Below, piece by piece: positions 1 through 7,348 of a stretch of 49,233 nucleotides of DNA. The first letter of the stretch is position 1; the number at the start of each line of letters is the position of its first letter. This DNA is from an uncultured Rothia sp. (lineage in GTDB: Bacteria > Actinomycetota > Actinomycetes > Actinomycetales > Micrococcaceae), in assembly GCA_946222285.1 (NCBI GenBank), contig CAMIIP010000011.1, positions 1 through 49,233 on the forward strand, in the 5' to 3' direction. The translations under genes were made by a program, and so were the position numbers. The notes beneath the pieces are model-generated. The model worked only from the letters and a program-made list of their open reading frames with translations. It was not told the origin of the DNA and did no database searches.

Positions 1-239
1 TTAGCAAGAGTAGGCAGACCAGACTTCCCTGCACACCAGGTACGCACATTACCATATACCTCATATCGAATGTTTTTATCCGGGGTCTCTGCGCACTCTT
101 TACACGACCCTCTGGAAACCTACGCTGATTTGATGAGGGCACGGAAGAAATGATAAGCACCACAAGTGGCAGATACTGATAAATTTTTTCATTCTACCCC
201 GGCAAGACCTAAGATTATATAGCGAAAACAATTTTACCC

Positions 240-254
240 TTCAACCAATTTGAA
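240..254. promoter_or_regulatory. Candidate operator and promoter ahead of the MarR gene
   Basis: An inverted repeat TTCAA-N5-TTGAA lies just upstream of the GGAG ribosome binding site (257-260) of the MarR gene. An AT-rich TTATAT at 215-220 could be its -10 box. MarR proteins usually repress their own promoter by binding such short palindromes, so autoregulation is a reasonable inference. No other gene is visible in bases 1-265. Confidence 0.35.
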
Positions 255-265
255 ATGGAGCTTCC

Positions 266-793
266 ATGAGCGCAGAGATCCCAGAGAACGGAGTCGAAAA
301 CACCGAAGACATTCCCTGGCTGAACGAAGATGAGCGCGAAGGGTGGCTCTTTTTGACTACTGTGTTCTTTAGTTTGCCCGGTCAACTTGAAAATCAGTTA
401 CAGCGGGATTCTGATTTGAGTTTTGTTGAATATATGGTCTTAGCAATGCTTTCGGAGTCACCGAAACATGCTTTAACTATGACGGAATTGGCGCGTCAGA
501 CCAGCACTCTTCTGCCTCGCCTCTCTCGTGTGGTGACTCGCTTAGAGAAAGCCGGTTACGTAGAGCGTTCGGTGTATTCCAAGGACCGTCGTGTGTCTAT
601 TTGCCATTTAAAGGAGGAGGGACTGAAGAAAGTTGCTGAGGCTGCCCCGGGGCATGTGCAAGAAGTCCGAAAACAAATTTTTGCTAACTTGGGTACTCGC
701 CAGATTAAGCAACTTGCGCGAATTGGTGAATCGGTGCTGGGTGCTAAACCTTCGGATGTTATCAATCTGAGCAATTCCACCATCGTGGATTAA
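266..793 (+). CDS. MarR family transcriptional regulator
   Basis: A 175-aa protein with a central winged helix-turn-helix (about residues 50-125). It has the classic recognition helix and wing: LLPRLSRVVTRLEKAGYVER followed by a DRR turn in SKDRRVSI. The length is usual for MarR regulators, which act as dimers in the cytoplasm and often sense phenolics, quinones or oxidants. The ATG has a GGAG six bases upstream. A rho-independent terminator follows directly, so it is probably monocistronic. The next gene is DoxX, a common companion of quinone-responsive MarR regulators. A similar palindrome ahead of DoxX and ahead of the extradiol dioxygenase at 14.35 kb makes those two the best candidate targets (inference). 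The ligand is unknown. Confidence 0.9.
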   Translation: MSAEIPENGVENTEDIPWLNEDEREGWLFLTTVFFSLPGQLENQLQRDSDLSFVEYMVLAMLSESPKHALTMTELARQTSTLLPRLSRVVTRLEKAGYVERSVYSKDRRVSICHLKEEGLKKVAEAAPGHVQEVRKQIFANLGTRQIKQLARIGESVLGAKPSDVINLSNSTIVD

Positions 794-812
794 GATTTCA
801 CCTGGTCAACCG

Positions 813-853
813 CCCCTTAGCATGTTTCTGCTTGCTAGGGGGATTTTGTTTTT
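813..853 (+). terminator. Rho-independent terminator after the MarR gene
   Basis: The arms CCCCTTAGCA (813-822) and TGCTAGGGGG (833-842) pair over a 10-base loop and are followed by ATTTTGTTTTT. This hairpin covers the most upstream ATG of the DoxX frame (822), so that ATG is not the DoxX start. Confidence 0.8.
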
Positions 854-874
854 GTGCCTCTTCCCATTTCATAT

Positions 875-895
875 ATTCTTGATTTGTAAAGTAAT
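875..895. promoter_or_regulatory. Candidate MarR operator ahead of doxX
   Basis: The core CTTGATTTGTAAAGTAAT lies 11 bases before the first plausible DoxX ATG (906). Aligned with the perfect palindrome at 14324-14345, it agrees at 16 of 21 positions, including CTTGATT and AAGTAAT. A TATATT (872-877) just upstream could be a -10 element that the bound repressor would cover. The shared site is seen in the sequence; its use by the nearby MarR protein is inference. Confidence 0.5.
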
Positions 896-905
896 TGCTG
901 ATGGA

Positions 906-1345
906 ATGATGAGCATGACTAACAGAAGCAATCTCTCAGCATCATTTGGACCTTTAATTCTGCGCGTGGTCGTGGGCGTAACTTTCTTTATGCACGGCTG
1001 GCAAAAAATGAACGAGTGGACGATCGCAGGTACCACTGCTTCTTTTATCAAAATGGGTATTCCCGCTCCTGAGTTTATGGCTCCTGCGATTACCTGGCTT
1101 GAACTGATCGGCGGCATTCTGCTTATTCTGGGCGTGGCAATCCGTCTTCTAGGTTTGCTTTTCGCCGCAAATATGGTGGGTGCAATCGCTCTTGTGCACA
1201 GCTCGGCAGGTTTTTACGCTACTAACGGTGGCTATGAGTTCGCTCTTCTTCTGGGGGGGGAGCAGCTCTTGCTCTCATATTTACCGGTGCTGGTATTTTT
1301 GCCATAGATTCCATATTCACCCGTCGCAAAGTAGCTCGCGCATAA
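906..1345 (+). pseudogene. DoxX family membrane protein, frameshifted at a G8 run
   Basis: This is a four-helix DoxX-type quinone-linked membrane protein. It shows the family start LRVVVGVTFFMHGWQK (about residues 20-35) and further hydrophobic helices. The reading frame breaks at eight Gs (1253-1260). As written, the protein ends at 1307 with an unrelated tail. One added G, or two removed, restores AAALALIFTGAGIFAI and a basic end RRKVARA, stopping at 1345. The restored length of about 145 aa is normal for DoxX. Start choice: ATGs at 906, 909 and 915 are possible, with 915 best spaced from a GGA. The gene is either phase-variable, truly broken, or miscalled at the homopolymer. DoxX partners include thiol/quinone redox systems and SodA, which lies 0.8 kb downstream. 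Confidence 0.75.
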
Positions 1346-1366
1346 ATTTTCCCTTATTTCCCTGGG

Positions 1367-1399
1367 TACCCGCAGTCTTGATGACTGGGGGTATTTTTT
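1367..1399 (+). terminator. Terminator after doxX
   Basis: The arms TACCCGCAGTC (1367-1377) and GACTGGGGGTA (1383-1393) have one mismatch and a short loop, followed by six Ts (1394-1399). It supports 1345 as the true end of doxX. Its T-run merges into the first DnaA-box sequence (1398). Confidence 0.75.
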
Positions 1400-2019
1400 A
1401 TCCACAGAACTTATACACAGGGTGGAAAACTTACATACGTGTGATTATTTTTTACCCAGCATTAAGATTTTTAAAGATAGGTTTGGGGATTTCGGATAGG
1501 TAAGTCCCGGATTTTCGGTATTTTTTCTTTGTGGAAAACGGGCGCTCACTATAGATGTCATCGTCGTCCATATCATCGTCGCTGTTTATCCACACTTGTG
1601 GATAATTCTGTGCACAATTTCTACTTAAGATTGAACAAAACTGAATCTTCCTGTGGAAGAAATGGAAGAAAAGCCCATAAACAAGCGGTTTTTGGAGATT
1701 TCGGAAGATCTATCCACAGGGTTTATACACAGGGTGGAAAACTTACACAGGTGTTATTTTCGAAGACAATTTTGGTGTTTCAGGTAATAGAAAGGAGAGA
1801 AAAATCCCGACAAACCGTCACTTTTTCAACTTTCCGTTAATATAAATGCCATACTGTTCGATTTACCCACAGACTTATTCACTGCCTGTGGATAACTTTC
1901 TGCACATAATGCACAGATGAACTTAAAACCATTCCGGGCAGAAGCCTGTACGAGCAAAAATGCGGAAGGTAGCTTCTGGGTCCTCAGTAAGCTGAGAGTG
2001 TGGAAAACGGTTGCGCACA
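1398..2019. other. DnaA-box cluster (candidate replication origin or DnaA-titration locus)
   Basis: This ~620-bp stretch has no credible gene but carries many 9-mers identical to DnaA boxes. TTATCCACA occurs at 1398-1406 (+), 1586-1594 (+), 1597-1605 (-) and 1887-1895 (-). TTATACACA occurs at 1411-1419 (+) and 1723-1731 (+). Variants are TTTTCCACA at 1530-1538 (-) and 1999-2007 (-), and TTGTGCACA at 1609-1617 (-). One-mismatch copies include 1710-1718, 1863-1871 and 1875-1883. Two boxes form a head-to-head pair (1586-1605). TTATCCACA and TTATACACA equal the high-affinity R1/R4 and R2 boxes of E. coli oriC. Actinobacterial oriC normally sits between dnaA and dnaN, and neither is in this window. 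This may therefore be a displaced origin, a datA/DARS-like site, or a remnant plasmid origin. The box count is observed; the function is inferred. Confidence 0.7.
1411..1747 (+). repeat. 25-bp direct repeat pair inside the DnaA-box cluster
   Basis: Bases 1411-1435 and 1723-1747 are identical over 25 bp, beginning TTATACACAGGGTGG. Each copy is preceded by (T)TATCCACAG and three variable bases. Each unit therefore carries two DnaA-type boxes in fixed spacing plus a GTGGAAAAC, an iteron-like arrangement. Confidence 0.8.
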
Positions 2020-2121
2020 TCTTGGTGTCATGTGAAAGTTTATTACGCAAGGGCGACAAGCCTTTCGATAATGCGTAAACTTAGTAACGAAAGTTTTTAG
2101 TCTTCAGAAAGGAAAACTCTC

Positions 2122-2754
2122 ATGGCTGAGAAGTACGTTCTCCCAGATCTCCCTTACGATTACGCAGCTCTAGAGCCCCATATTTCGGCTCGTATCATGG
2201 AACTGCACCACGACAAGCACCACGCAACCTACGTTGCAGGTGCAAACACCGCTATCGAGAAGATGGAAGAAGCACGCGCAAAGGGCGACTTCGCAAACAT
2301 CGGCAAGCTCTCCAAGGATCTCGCTTTCAACCTCGGTGGCCACACCAATCACTCGGTTTTCTGGACCAACCTTTCACCCGAAGGCGGCGACAAGCCTGTT
2401 GGTGAACTCGCAGCAGCAATCGACGATAACTTCGGTTCCTTCGACGCTTTCCGCGATCACTTCACCAACGTTGCAACCACCATTCAGGGTTCCGGCTGGG
2501 CAATCCTCGCCTGGGATACCGTGGGTAAGCGTCTCGTTATCGGGCAGCTTTACGATCATCAGGGCAACATCTCCGTTGGTCTGATTCCTGTTCTGCAGCT
2601 CGATATGTGGGAGCACGCTTTCTACTTGGATTACCAGAACGTGAAGGGCGATTACGTCAAGGCATTCTGGAACATCGTCAATTGGGCAGATGTTCAGGAA
2701 CGTTTCGATCGTGCAACCTCACAGACCAAGGGTCTTATCGTTCCCGAGGCATAA
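2122..2754 (+). CDS. sodA: Superoxide dismutase, Mn/Fe family
   Basis: A 210-aa cytoplasmic enzyme that converts superoxide to hydrogen peroxide and oxygen. It has the full two-domain fold: an N-terminal helical hairpin with MELHHDKHHATYV, and a C-terminal DMWEHAFYLDYQN. The four metal ligands by alignment to E. coli SodA are H29, H77, D161 and H165. Gln147 in YDHQGN and Gly73 in GGHTNH favour the manganese type. AAAGGAAA precedes the ATG, and a strong terminator follows, so it is a single-gene unit. The upstream region is the DnaA-box block, with about 100 bp left for its promoter. Peroxide made here would feed AhpCD, encoded at 46.5 kb. Confidence 0.97.
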   Translation: MAEKYVLPDLPYDYAALEPHISARIMELHHDKHHATYVAGANTAIEKMEEARAKGDFANIGKLSKDLAFNLGGHTNHSVFWTNLSPEGGDKPVGELAAAIDDNFGSFDAFRDHFTNVATTIQGSGWAILAWDTVGKRLVIGQLYDHQGNISVGLIPVLQLDMWEHAFYLDYQNVKGDYVKAFWNIVNWADVQERFDRATSQTKGLIVPEA

Positions 2755-2770
2755 GCCCGGTGAATAGCTA

Positions 2771-2809
2771 AAATCCTCGCCTGACTTTCGAGTTGGGCGG
2801 GGATTTTTT
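2771..2809 (+). terminator. Terminator after sodA
   Basis: The arms AAATCCTCGCC (2771-2781) and GGCGGGGATTT (2796-2806) have one mismatch, and the T-tract runs to 2809. Confidence 0.85.
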
Positions 2810-2838
2810 GTGTGGACGGTGGAGCTTTGGGAGCTTTT

Positions 2839-2895
2839 GACCGGCGTAGCTTGTTTTGACCAGGTCTAACCTGGTCAAAACAAGCCCAGCCGGTC
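2839..2895. repeat. Long intergenic hairpin with a GACCGGC/TTTTGACCA core
   Basis: Two 26-base arms (2839-2864 and 2870-2895) pair except for three central bases, around a five-base loop. The arms contain AGCTTGTTTTGACCA. A similar arm, with AGCTCGTTTTGACCA, forms the hairpin at 39767-39823. It stands 30 bp after the sodA terminator and just before a decayed minus-strand fragment, so it may be an old bidirectional terminator. Confidence 0.8.
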
Positions 2896-2906
2896 AGTTG
2901 CTACAG

Positions 2907-3025
2907 CTAGGATGAAGAAGAAGCTGGTACAAACTCTGTAGTAAAGGACGACAGCTTCGGGATAAATGATTTTTCTACCCAGGCACCACCAAGAGCTGCT
3001 GCTGTGTCCGGAAGAGATATATGCG
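2907..3025 (-). pseudogene. Decayed gene remnant, family not recognised
   Basis: An open stretch on the minus strand ends at a TAG (2907-2909). It reads with coding character: HISLPDTAAALGGAWVEKSF, then FIPKLSSFTTEFVP, then ASSSS. It has no start codon or upstream domain. Its upstream edge coincides with a copy of the short repeat end (3026-3043). I do not recognise the family. It is most likely the C-terminal tail of a gene cut off by a repeat insertion. Confidence 0.35.
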
Positions 3026-3043
3026 CCTTGTGAATAAACCTCA
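3026..3043. repeat. Diverged copy of the TGAGGCTTATTCATAAGG repeat end
   Basis: The plus strand reads CCTTGTGAATAAACCTCA, differing at two positions from the right-end motif at 18319-18336. It abuts the remnant at 2907-3025. Confidence 0.55.
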
Positions 3044-3186
3044 ATATAACTAAAAAAACGATTTCTCATTTTTTGGTTATATGACAAATATTTATTTATG
3101 TGATATACAAATAGTTTGTTCTGTAGGGCGAGAAGCTTGGATGCAGTTCTGGTCGGTCAATCCGTGCTCAGTTGGTCAGCTGCTGT

Positions 3187-3488
3187 TCACTGCTTGGTAA
3201 AGCTTCGCACAGTGAATCTTTGGAGAGATTGCGGGTTCTCTAGTTCATCCAATATTGCTTCGGCTAAATCTCCGGAACTTACAAATGAATAACCTGAAGT
3301 ATCAGTAAGTAGCGTATCTGTCCCTCGTATGTAACCGTTATCGTTCGCAGGTCCTTTTTCAAAGACAGCAGAGGGGCTTACATAGGTCCATTTTGAATAA
3401 GGATGATTCTGACAAGCTTCTAGCTGTTTCAGACTAGCAGTAGCTATAGAACGCTGTTGCTCGGGGACAAAATCAATATCATCTATTA
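3187..3488 (-). pseudogene. C-terminal remnant of an NAD(P)-binding (NmrA/YwnB-like) oxidoreductase
   Basis: About 100 codons stay open on the minus strand and end at TGA (3187-3189). The translation includes RSIATASLKQLEACQ, SKWTYVSPSAVFEKGP, then SGYSFVSSGDLAEAILDELE. This is the usual C-terminal pattern of atypical short-chain NAD(P)-binding proteins of the NAD(P)H-binding/NmrA-like type: W-T-x-V-x-P, then S-x-x-D-x-A-x-A-x-x-D-E. The Rossmann N-terminus with GxxGxxG is absent. Instead the frame runs straight into the MITE-like element at 3489. It is therefore a 5'-truncated gene, probably cut by the insertion. The missing half is not on the far side of the element within this window. Confidence 0.7.
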
Positions 3489-3650
3489 TGAGGTTTATTC
3501 ATAAAGAGGGTCTCGACGGCAGGGAACGGTAGCGGCAAGCTGGCTGGGTCTGGCATGAATCGACTAGTGAGCGCTAGCGAACCAGGCGAGAAGGAAGCTA
3601 GCCGCTACCGTTTCCAGCTGGAGTTAGCCCCCCTTTATTAATAAGCCTCA
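3489..3650. mobile_element. MITE-like element with 22-bp terminal inverted repeats
   Basis: The left end (3489-3510) begins TGAGGTTTATTCATAAAG. The right end (3629-3650), read in reverse, begins TGAGGCTTATTAATAAAG. The two agree at 19 of 22 positions. Inside, a second inverted pair (3525-3541 and 3596-3612, AACGGTAGCGGC on one side and GCCGCTACCGTT on the other) would fold the centre into a cruciform. At 162 bp it has no ORF, so it would have to be moved by a transposase encoded elsewhere. It sits exactly at the truncated edge of the oxidoreductase remnant. Confidence 0.7.
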
Positions 3651-3678
3651 GAGGTTAATAATTAGTTGAAAAAACGAT

Positions 3679-4821
3679 TCAACTTTCTGGATTAATCGCT
3701 ACCCCCAGCTCATCCAGATAAGCCGAAATCTCTGCCAGCCCCTCGCGTAGCACGTCCTCCGAGCAGGTATAGCCCAGGCGGTAATGTCCGGCTATCCCAA
3801 ATGCCGAGCCGGGGGTGAGTAGAACGCCCTTCTTTTCTAAAAGACCAATGGCGAACTCGCGGTCATCCGTCGGTGCATCAATCCTCAATAAAGCCGCCGA
3901 CCCGGCGTCCGGTGCCGTCCAGCTAGCACGAGGCTCGCCGCCCAACCACTGCTCCACAATCGCCCGATTACGGTTGATGATCCCACGCGACCGGCCCAAG
4001 AGAACGTCTTTGTTTTCCAGGGCAATACAAGCCAACGAATCATCCAGCACGCCCACCGAAATAATCGAATAGTCACGCTGATCGCCAATACGAGCCATCA
4101 AATCCGCAGGAGCAACAAGCCAACCCACACGAAGTCCCGGCAGAGAAAACGCCTTAGACAGCCCGCAGGTTGCCAGTCCCTTCTCATATAAATCAACGAT
4201 GGAAGGAACCCCCAGTACGTCCTCTGCCTCAACGCCACGATAGACCTCATCGCAGAGAATATAGGCATCAACTGACCGCGCAATCTTCACCACCTCACGT
4301 AGTATGGCAAGGTCCATCATGGTGCCGGTGGGGTTATTGGGGTTGGTCAGACAAATGAGTTTGGTATCGGGACGGACGGCGGCACGTAGTTGCTCCACAT
4401 CTGGCAGGTAGCGATTTTCCTTAGCAAGAGGAAGAACCGTTATCTCAGCCCCAATCGATTCGGCAATCGCCGCGTGCTGATCGTAAGAGGGGCTAAAAGT
4501 TACCACATGATCGCCAGCATGGGTGAGAACTAGATGGGCCAGATGGTTAGCACCAATGGTGCCGTGCGCTAGCGCGATCTGCTCCATCTCAACGTCCTCA
4601 TACATCTCCGCAATCAGTCCACGCAATCGCTCGCTTCCGGGAATTTCGCCGTAGCTCAGGCGCACATCGAGAAGCTTTTCTAGGGTGGCAGAATCCTGCC
4701 CGGTAAGCTCCAGAAGCTCCCGCAGAGACAAAGCAGAAATGGAAGTCTCTGCCAGATTCAACCGGGCTTTGGTCTCATATTCGTTGAGCCACAGCTCAAC
4801 GCCGAAAGGGGCTATCTGCAC
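3679..4821 (-). CDS. PLP-dependent aminotransferase, class I/II (fold type I)
   Basis: A 380-aa enzyme. It carries LTNPNNPTG (N163), a CDEVYRG loop (D191, Y194) and the PLP-binding lysine K223 in LSKAFSLPGLRVGW. The RLGYTCSE near the C-terminus could supply the carboxylate-binding arginine. The start is a GTG with AAGGAA eight bases upstream. The amino-acid permease gene ends 24 bp upstream on the same strand, so the two form an operon and the enzyme probably acts on an imported amino acid. The short N-terminus (PFGVELWLNEYE) recalls capreomycidine-synthase-like aminotransferases, but the substrate cannot be told from sequence alone. The downstream edge is the MITE region. Confidence 0.9.
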   Translation of the reverse strand: MQIAPFGVELWLNEYETKARLNLAETSISALSLRELLELTGQDSATLEKLLDVRLSYGEIPGSERLRGLIAEMYEDVEMEQIALAHGTIGANHLAHLVLTHAGDHVVTFSPSYDQHAAIAESIGAEITVLPLAKENRYLPDVEQLRAAVRPDTKLICLTNPNNPTGTMMDLAILREVVKIARSVDAYILCDEVYRGVEAEDVLGVPSIVDLYEKGLATCGLSKAFSLPGLRVGWLVAPADLMARIGDQRDYSIISVGVLDDSLACIALENKDVLLGRSRGIINRNRAIVEQWLGGEPRASWTAPDAGSAALLRIDAPTDDREFAIGLLEKKGVLLTPGSAFGIAGHYRLGYTCSEDVLREGLAEISAYLDELGVAINPES

Positions 4822-4845
4822 GAGAATTTCCTTAATGTCAGAGGA

Positions 4846-6294
4846 CTAAACGACTGTGTTGGTCGTGGTGTCAATGCCGTGGTCAACGTAGCGACCCAGC
4901 TTAGAGTGCTTGTAGCCGTAGAAAGCGTAGTAGATGAATGCTGCTGCGATCCAGAGGGTACAGACTAGCAAGGTGACCCAGTTGAGGGTCACGATGATAA
5001 CTGCACAACCGATAATTGAAAGAATCGGAATTACGGGGTAGAGCGGTACCTTGAAAGAGCGAGGTAGATTGGGGTGGGTGCGGCGCAGAATCATCACACC
5101 GATAGATACCACCAAGAAGGCGAGTAGGGTACCGATGGAGGTCATCTCTGCCAGAAAGTTAATGGGGATAACGCCGGCTAAAACTGCAACAACAATAGAA
5201 ACAATCCAGGTATTGATAACGGGGGTGTTGTTTTTGGGGTTGACCTTTTGGAATACGGGAGGAATCAGACCGTCATTAGACATTGAGTAGAGAATACGGG
5301 TTTGGCCGTAGATGACTACTAGAGTCACCGAAATAATTGAAATAACTGCACCGGTTGCAAGCACGGTAGAGAAGATGGAAGATCCGGTAACGTCGGTCAT
5401 AATGGCAGCCAGACCTGCTTCTTGCCCCTCAAATGCTTCAGTGGGTTGCGCGGCAATCGCAACGGTAGCCACCGCAACGTAGAAAGCAATCACGATGACA
5501 AGCGAGAGGATGATAGCCAGAGGCATGTTGCGACGAGGGTTTTTTGCTTCCGCTCCCGCGGTAGAGACTGCATCTAAGCCAACAAAGGTGAAAAAGACTA
5601 CTCCTGCTGCCCCTAAAATACCCTTGGCGCCGGCATCCCAGAAGCCGGCAAAATGATCGGTATTCCAGCCCTGCACGCCGATGCCGATGAAGAGCAGAAG
5701 AACAGCCAGCTTGATACCCACCATGATGGCGTTAGCGGTGGTGGATTCCCGTGCACCGCGAGAAAGTAAGAGGCCACACCCCAGTACTAGAATGACGGCG
5801 GGCAGATTGATGATGCCGCCTTCTTCGGGGGAATAGGAAAGAGCCTCGGGGATGCCAAATCCGAAGAGGTTGTTTAGTAGTTCGTTAATGTACTGGGACC
5901 AACCTACGGCAACTGCCGCTGCGGAAACACCGTATTCCAGCAGGAGGCAGGCACCGATTAACACTGCAGCTCCTTCGCCGAGAGTTGCATAGGCATAGGA
6001 ATATGATGAGCCAGCAACGGGAACAGCTCCTGCCATTTCTGCATAGCAAAGAGCGGTGAGGCCAGCAACGACGCCGGCGATGATAAAGGAAACGATGGTA
6101 GCCGGACCGGCTTCGGGTACCGTTGTGGAGAGAATAAAGAAGATGCCCGTACCAATGGTTGCGCCAACGCCCAGGGAGACTAGCTGGGGGAGTCCGATGT
6201 TGCGAACAAGACCGGGAACGCCGTGGGGGTCGTCAATATCGATGTTTTCGTTAATGGGTTTGCGACTTAAAAGTCGTTGTGAGATCGTTGCCAA
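4846..6294 (-). CDS. APC-family amino acid permease (cationic amino acid transporter type)
   Basis: A 482-aa inner-membrane protein with about 12 predicted membrane helices. The APC signature SLGVGATIGTGIFFI is in helix 1 (about residues 40-54). ALCYAEMAGAVPVAGSSYSY follows in helices 2-3, and FVGLDAVSTAGAEAKNPRRN in the helix 6-7 loop. These are typical of the CAT/YfnA-like branch, which carries cationic or branched amino acids by proton symport. The start is TTG (6292-6294), preceded by AGGAG at seven bases. It is the first gene of a two-gene unit with the aminotransferase. The promoter lies in 6295-6420, where an ACACA-N4-TGTGT palindrome is found. Confidence 0.93.
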   Translation of the reverse strand: MATISQRLLSRKPINENIDIDDPHGVPGLVRNIGLPQLVSLGVGATIGTGIFFILSTTVPEAGPATIVSFIIAGVVAGLTALCYAEMAGAVPVAGSSYSYAYATLGEGAAVLIGACLLLEYGVSAAAVAVGWSQYINELLNNLFGFGIPEALSYSPEEGGIINLPAVILVLGCGLLLSRGARESTTANAIMVGIKLAVLLLFIGIGVQGWNTDHFAGFWDAGAKGILGAAGVVFFTFVGLDAVSTAGAEAKNPRRNMPLAIILSLVIVIAFYVAVATVAIAAQPTEAFEGQEAGLAAIMTDVTGSSIFSTVLATGAVISIISVTLVVIYGQTRILYSMSNDGLIPPVFQKVNPKNNTPVINTWIVSIVVAVLAGVIPINFLAEMTSIGTLLAFLVVSIGVMILRRTHPNLPRSFKVPLYPVIPILSIIGCAVIIVTLNWVTLLVCTLWIAAAFIYYAFYGYKHSKLGRYVDHGIDTTTNTVV

Positions 6295-6333
6295 CGAGTA
6301 CTCCTAGGCAGTGCTAAAGGAAAGTATAAACAT

Positions 6334-6347
6334 ACACAATAATGTGT
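6334..6347. promoter_or_regulatory. Palindrome in the permease promoter region
   Basis: ACACAATAATGTGT has perfect five-base arms 40 bp upstream of the permease TTG. It may be an operator. The regulator is unknown. Confidence 0.3.
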
Positions 6348-6431
6348 TTTCATGCATAAATTTGTGTTGTAAGTTACTGAAAGATAGTACATGAATATCC
6401 TCAAGCGCTTTGACCTGAGGTCAAAGATATG

Positions 6432-6464
6432 AAAAACGGGGCGTTCACTCTCGTGAGCACCCCG
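6432..6464 (-). terminator. Terminator of the nrtR-like/nuclease-lipoprotein unit
   Basis: On the minus strand, CGGGGTGCTCAC and GTGAACGCCCCG pair around a GAGA loop and are followed by TTTTTC. It closes the transcript that ends with the lipoprotein gene. Confidence 0.75.
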
Positions 6465-6509
6465 CTAAAGTTTGTGTGAAATTGAACTAAATTCCCATTT
6501 GGCTAGTTA

Positions 6510-7328
6510 TTACTTTGGGCGATCCGAGGCGTTCGCAGAAGCAGAATTTTTATCTGCTACCGACGATCCACTTTCGTCATAGTAGTTATCGCCTAAAGCG
6601 GTTCTCAACCCTTCCAACTGATCTTTCACCGCAGTGAGAGTAACAATCGACCCAAGGTAAGAGGCTGGCGCACCTTGGGCGCGAACCAGCTCGTTATAGT
6701 AGGCAGAAGCCGATAGAAAAACTGGTTTGCGCGAGGCTTCTGCAAGATTCTTAGCATCTTTTACCTCGTCAATTCGCTTTTGAATCTTAGAGGGAATGGA
6801 ACATTCAACATCTTTAGAATAGATTCCCTTGCCCTCCTCTGCTGCCTTCTGCTGGGCTTTAGAAATCTGAGAATAAAACTCATCATTAGGCGTTGCATAA
6901 GTGGTGGCGGCAAGACCTTCCCTGACTACCTCAGAATTCACCAGGTCTTCGCCCACCAGCACTGCGGCGTCAAGAAAACCGGAGGTTCCCACCTGCGCGT
7001 CGTCAAAATTCAAAGTAACCTGCTGCCCCTGGGGGAGCTTGGAGGAAAGAAAATCTGTGGACTCCTGGAGGAGGCAAGTGCCCGAGGGTGAATTGTTATG
7101 CTCCGAAGGGGCCACCACGTTCAGAAGGCGAACTTGCTCAGATTTACCGTCTATATCAACAGTGACAGTATTGCCTGATTCCACTGATTTCACCGTTGCC
7201 ACTTGCCCATCTTTGTAATCGGTACGTGTCTGAGCGGAAGAGGGGGCGCCCGCTTCGTTCGTAGACGAGCAGGCGGTTAGGGTTAGCGCGGAGAGTGCCA
7301 ATACAGCAATGAAGCGAAAAGCCTTCAT
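6510..7328 (-). CDS. Lipoprotein with a degenerate thermonuclease (SNase-like) domain
   Basis: A 272-aa exported protein. The signal peptide ends in the lipobox LTAC, giving lipidated C20, so it should sit on the outer face of the membrane. Residues ~42-165 follow the SNase (OB-fold) pattern: VATVKSVESGNTVTVDIDGK, VRLLNVVAPSEHN, a conserved CLLQESTDFL helix, then KAQQKAAEEGKGIYS. The usual RxxGIDxPE and GRxLA motifs are poorly kept (LNVVAPSE; TSGFLDAAV), so the catalytic Arg/Glu set looks incomplete and nuclease activity is doubtful. The tail (about 180-272) is helical and then Ser/Asp-rich. It lies 20 bp downstream of the NrtR-like gene, in the same transcript. Confidence 0.8.
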   Translation of the reverse strand: MKAFRFIAVLALSALTLTACSSTNEAGAPSSAQTRTDYKDGQVATVKSVESGNTVTVDIDGKSEQVRLLNVVAPSEHNNSPSGTCLLQESTDFLSSKLPQGQQVTLNFDDAQVGTSGFLDAAVLVGEDLVNSEVVREGLAATTYATPNDEFYSQISKAQQKAAEEGKGIYSKDVECSIPSKIQKRIDEVKDAKNLAEASRKPVFLSASAYYNELVRAQGAPASYLGSIVTLTAVKDQLEGLRTALGDNYYDESGSSVADKNSASANASDRPK

Positions 7329-7348
7329 GGGGGATCCTTCGAAGAAAA

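Noticed and set aside
822..905. Upstream start for DoxX giving an extra hydrophobic N-terminus
   Set aside because: The ATG at 822 lies inside the stem-loop terminator of the MarR gene and has no ribosome binding site; the DoxX homology begins after 915.
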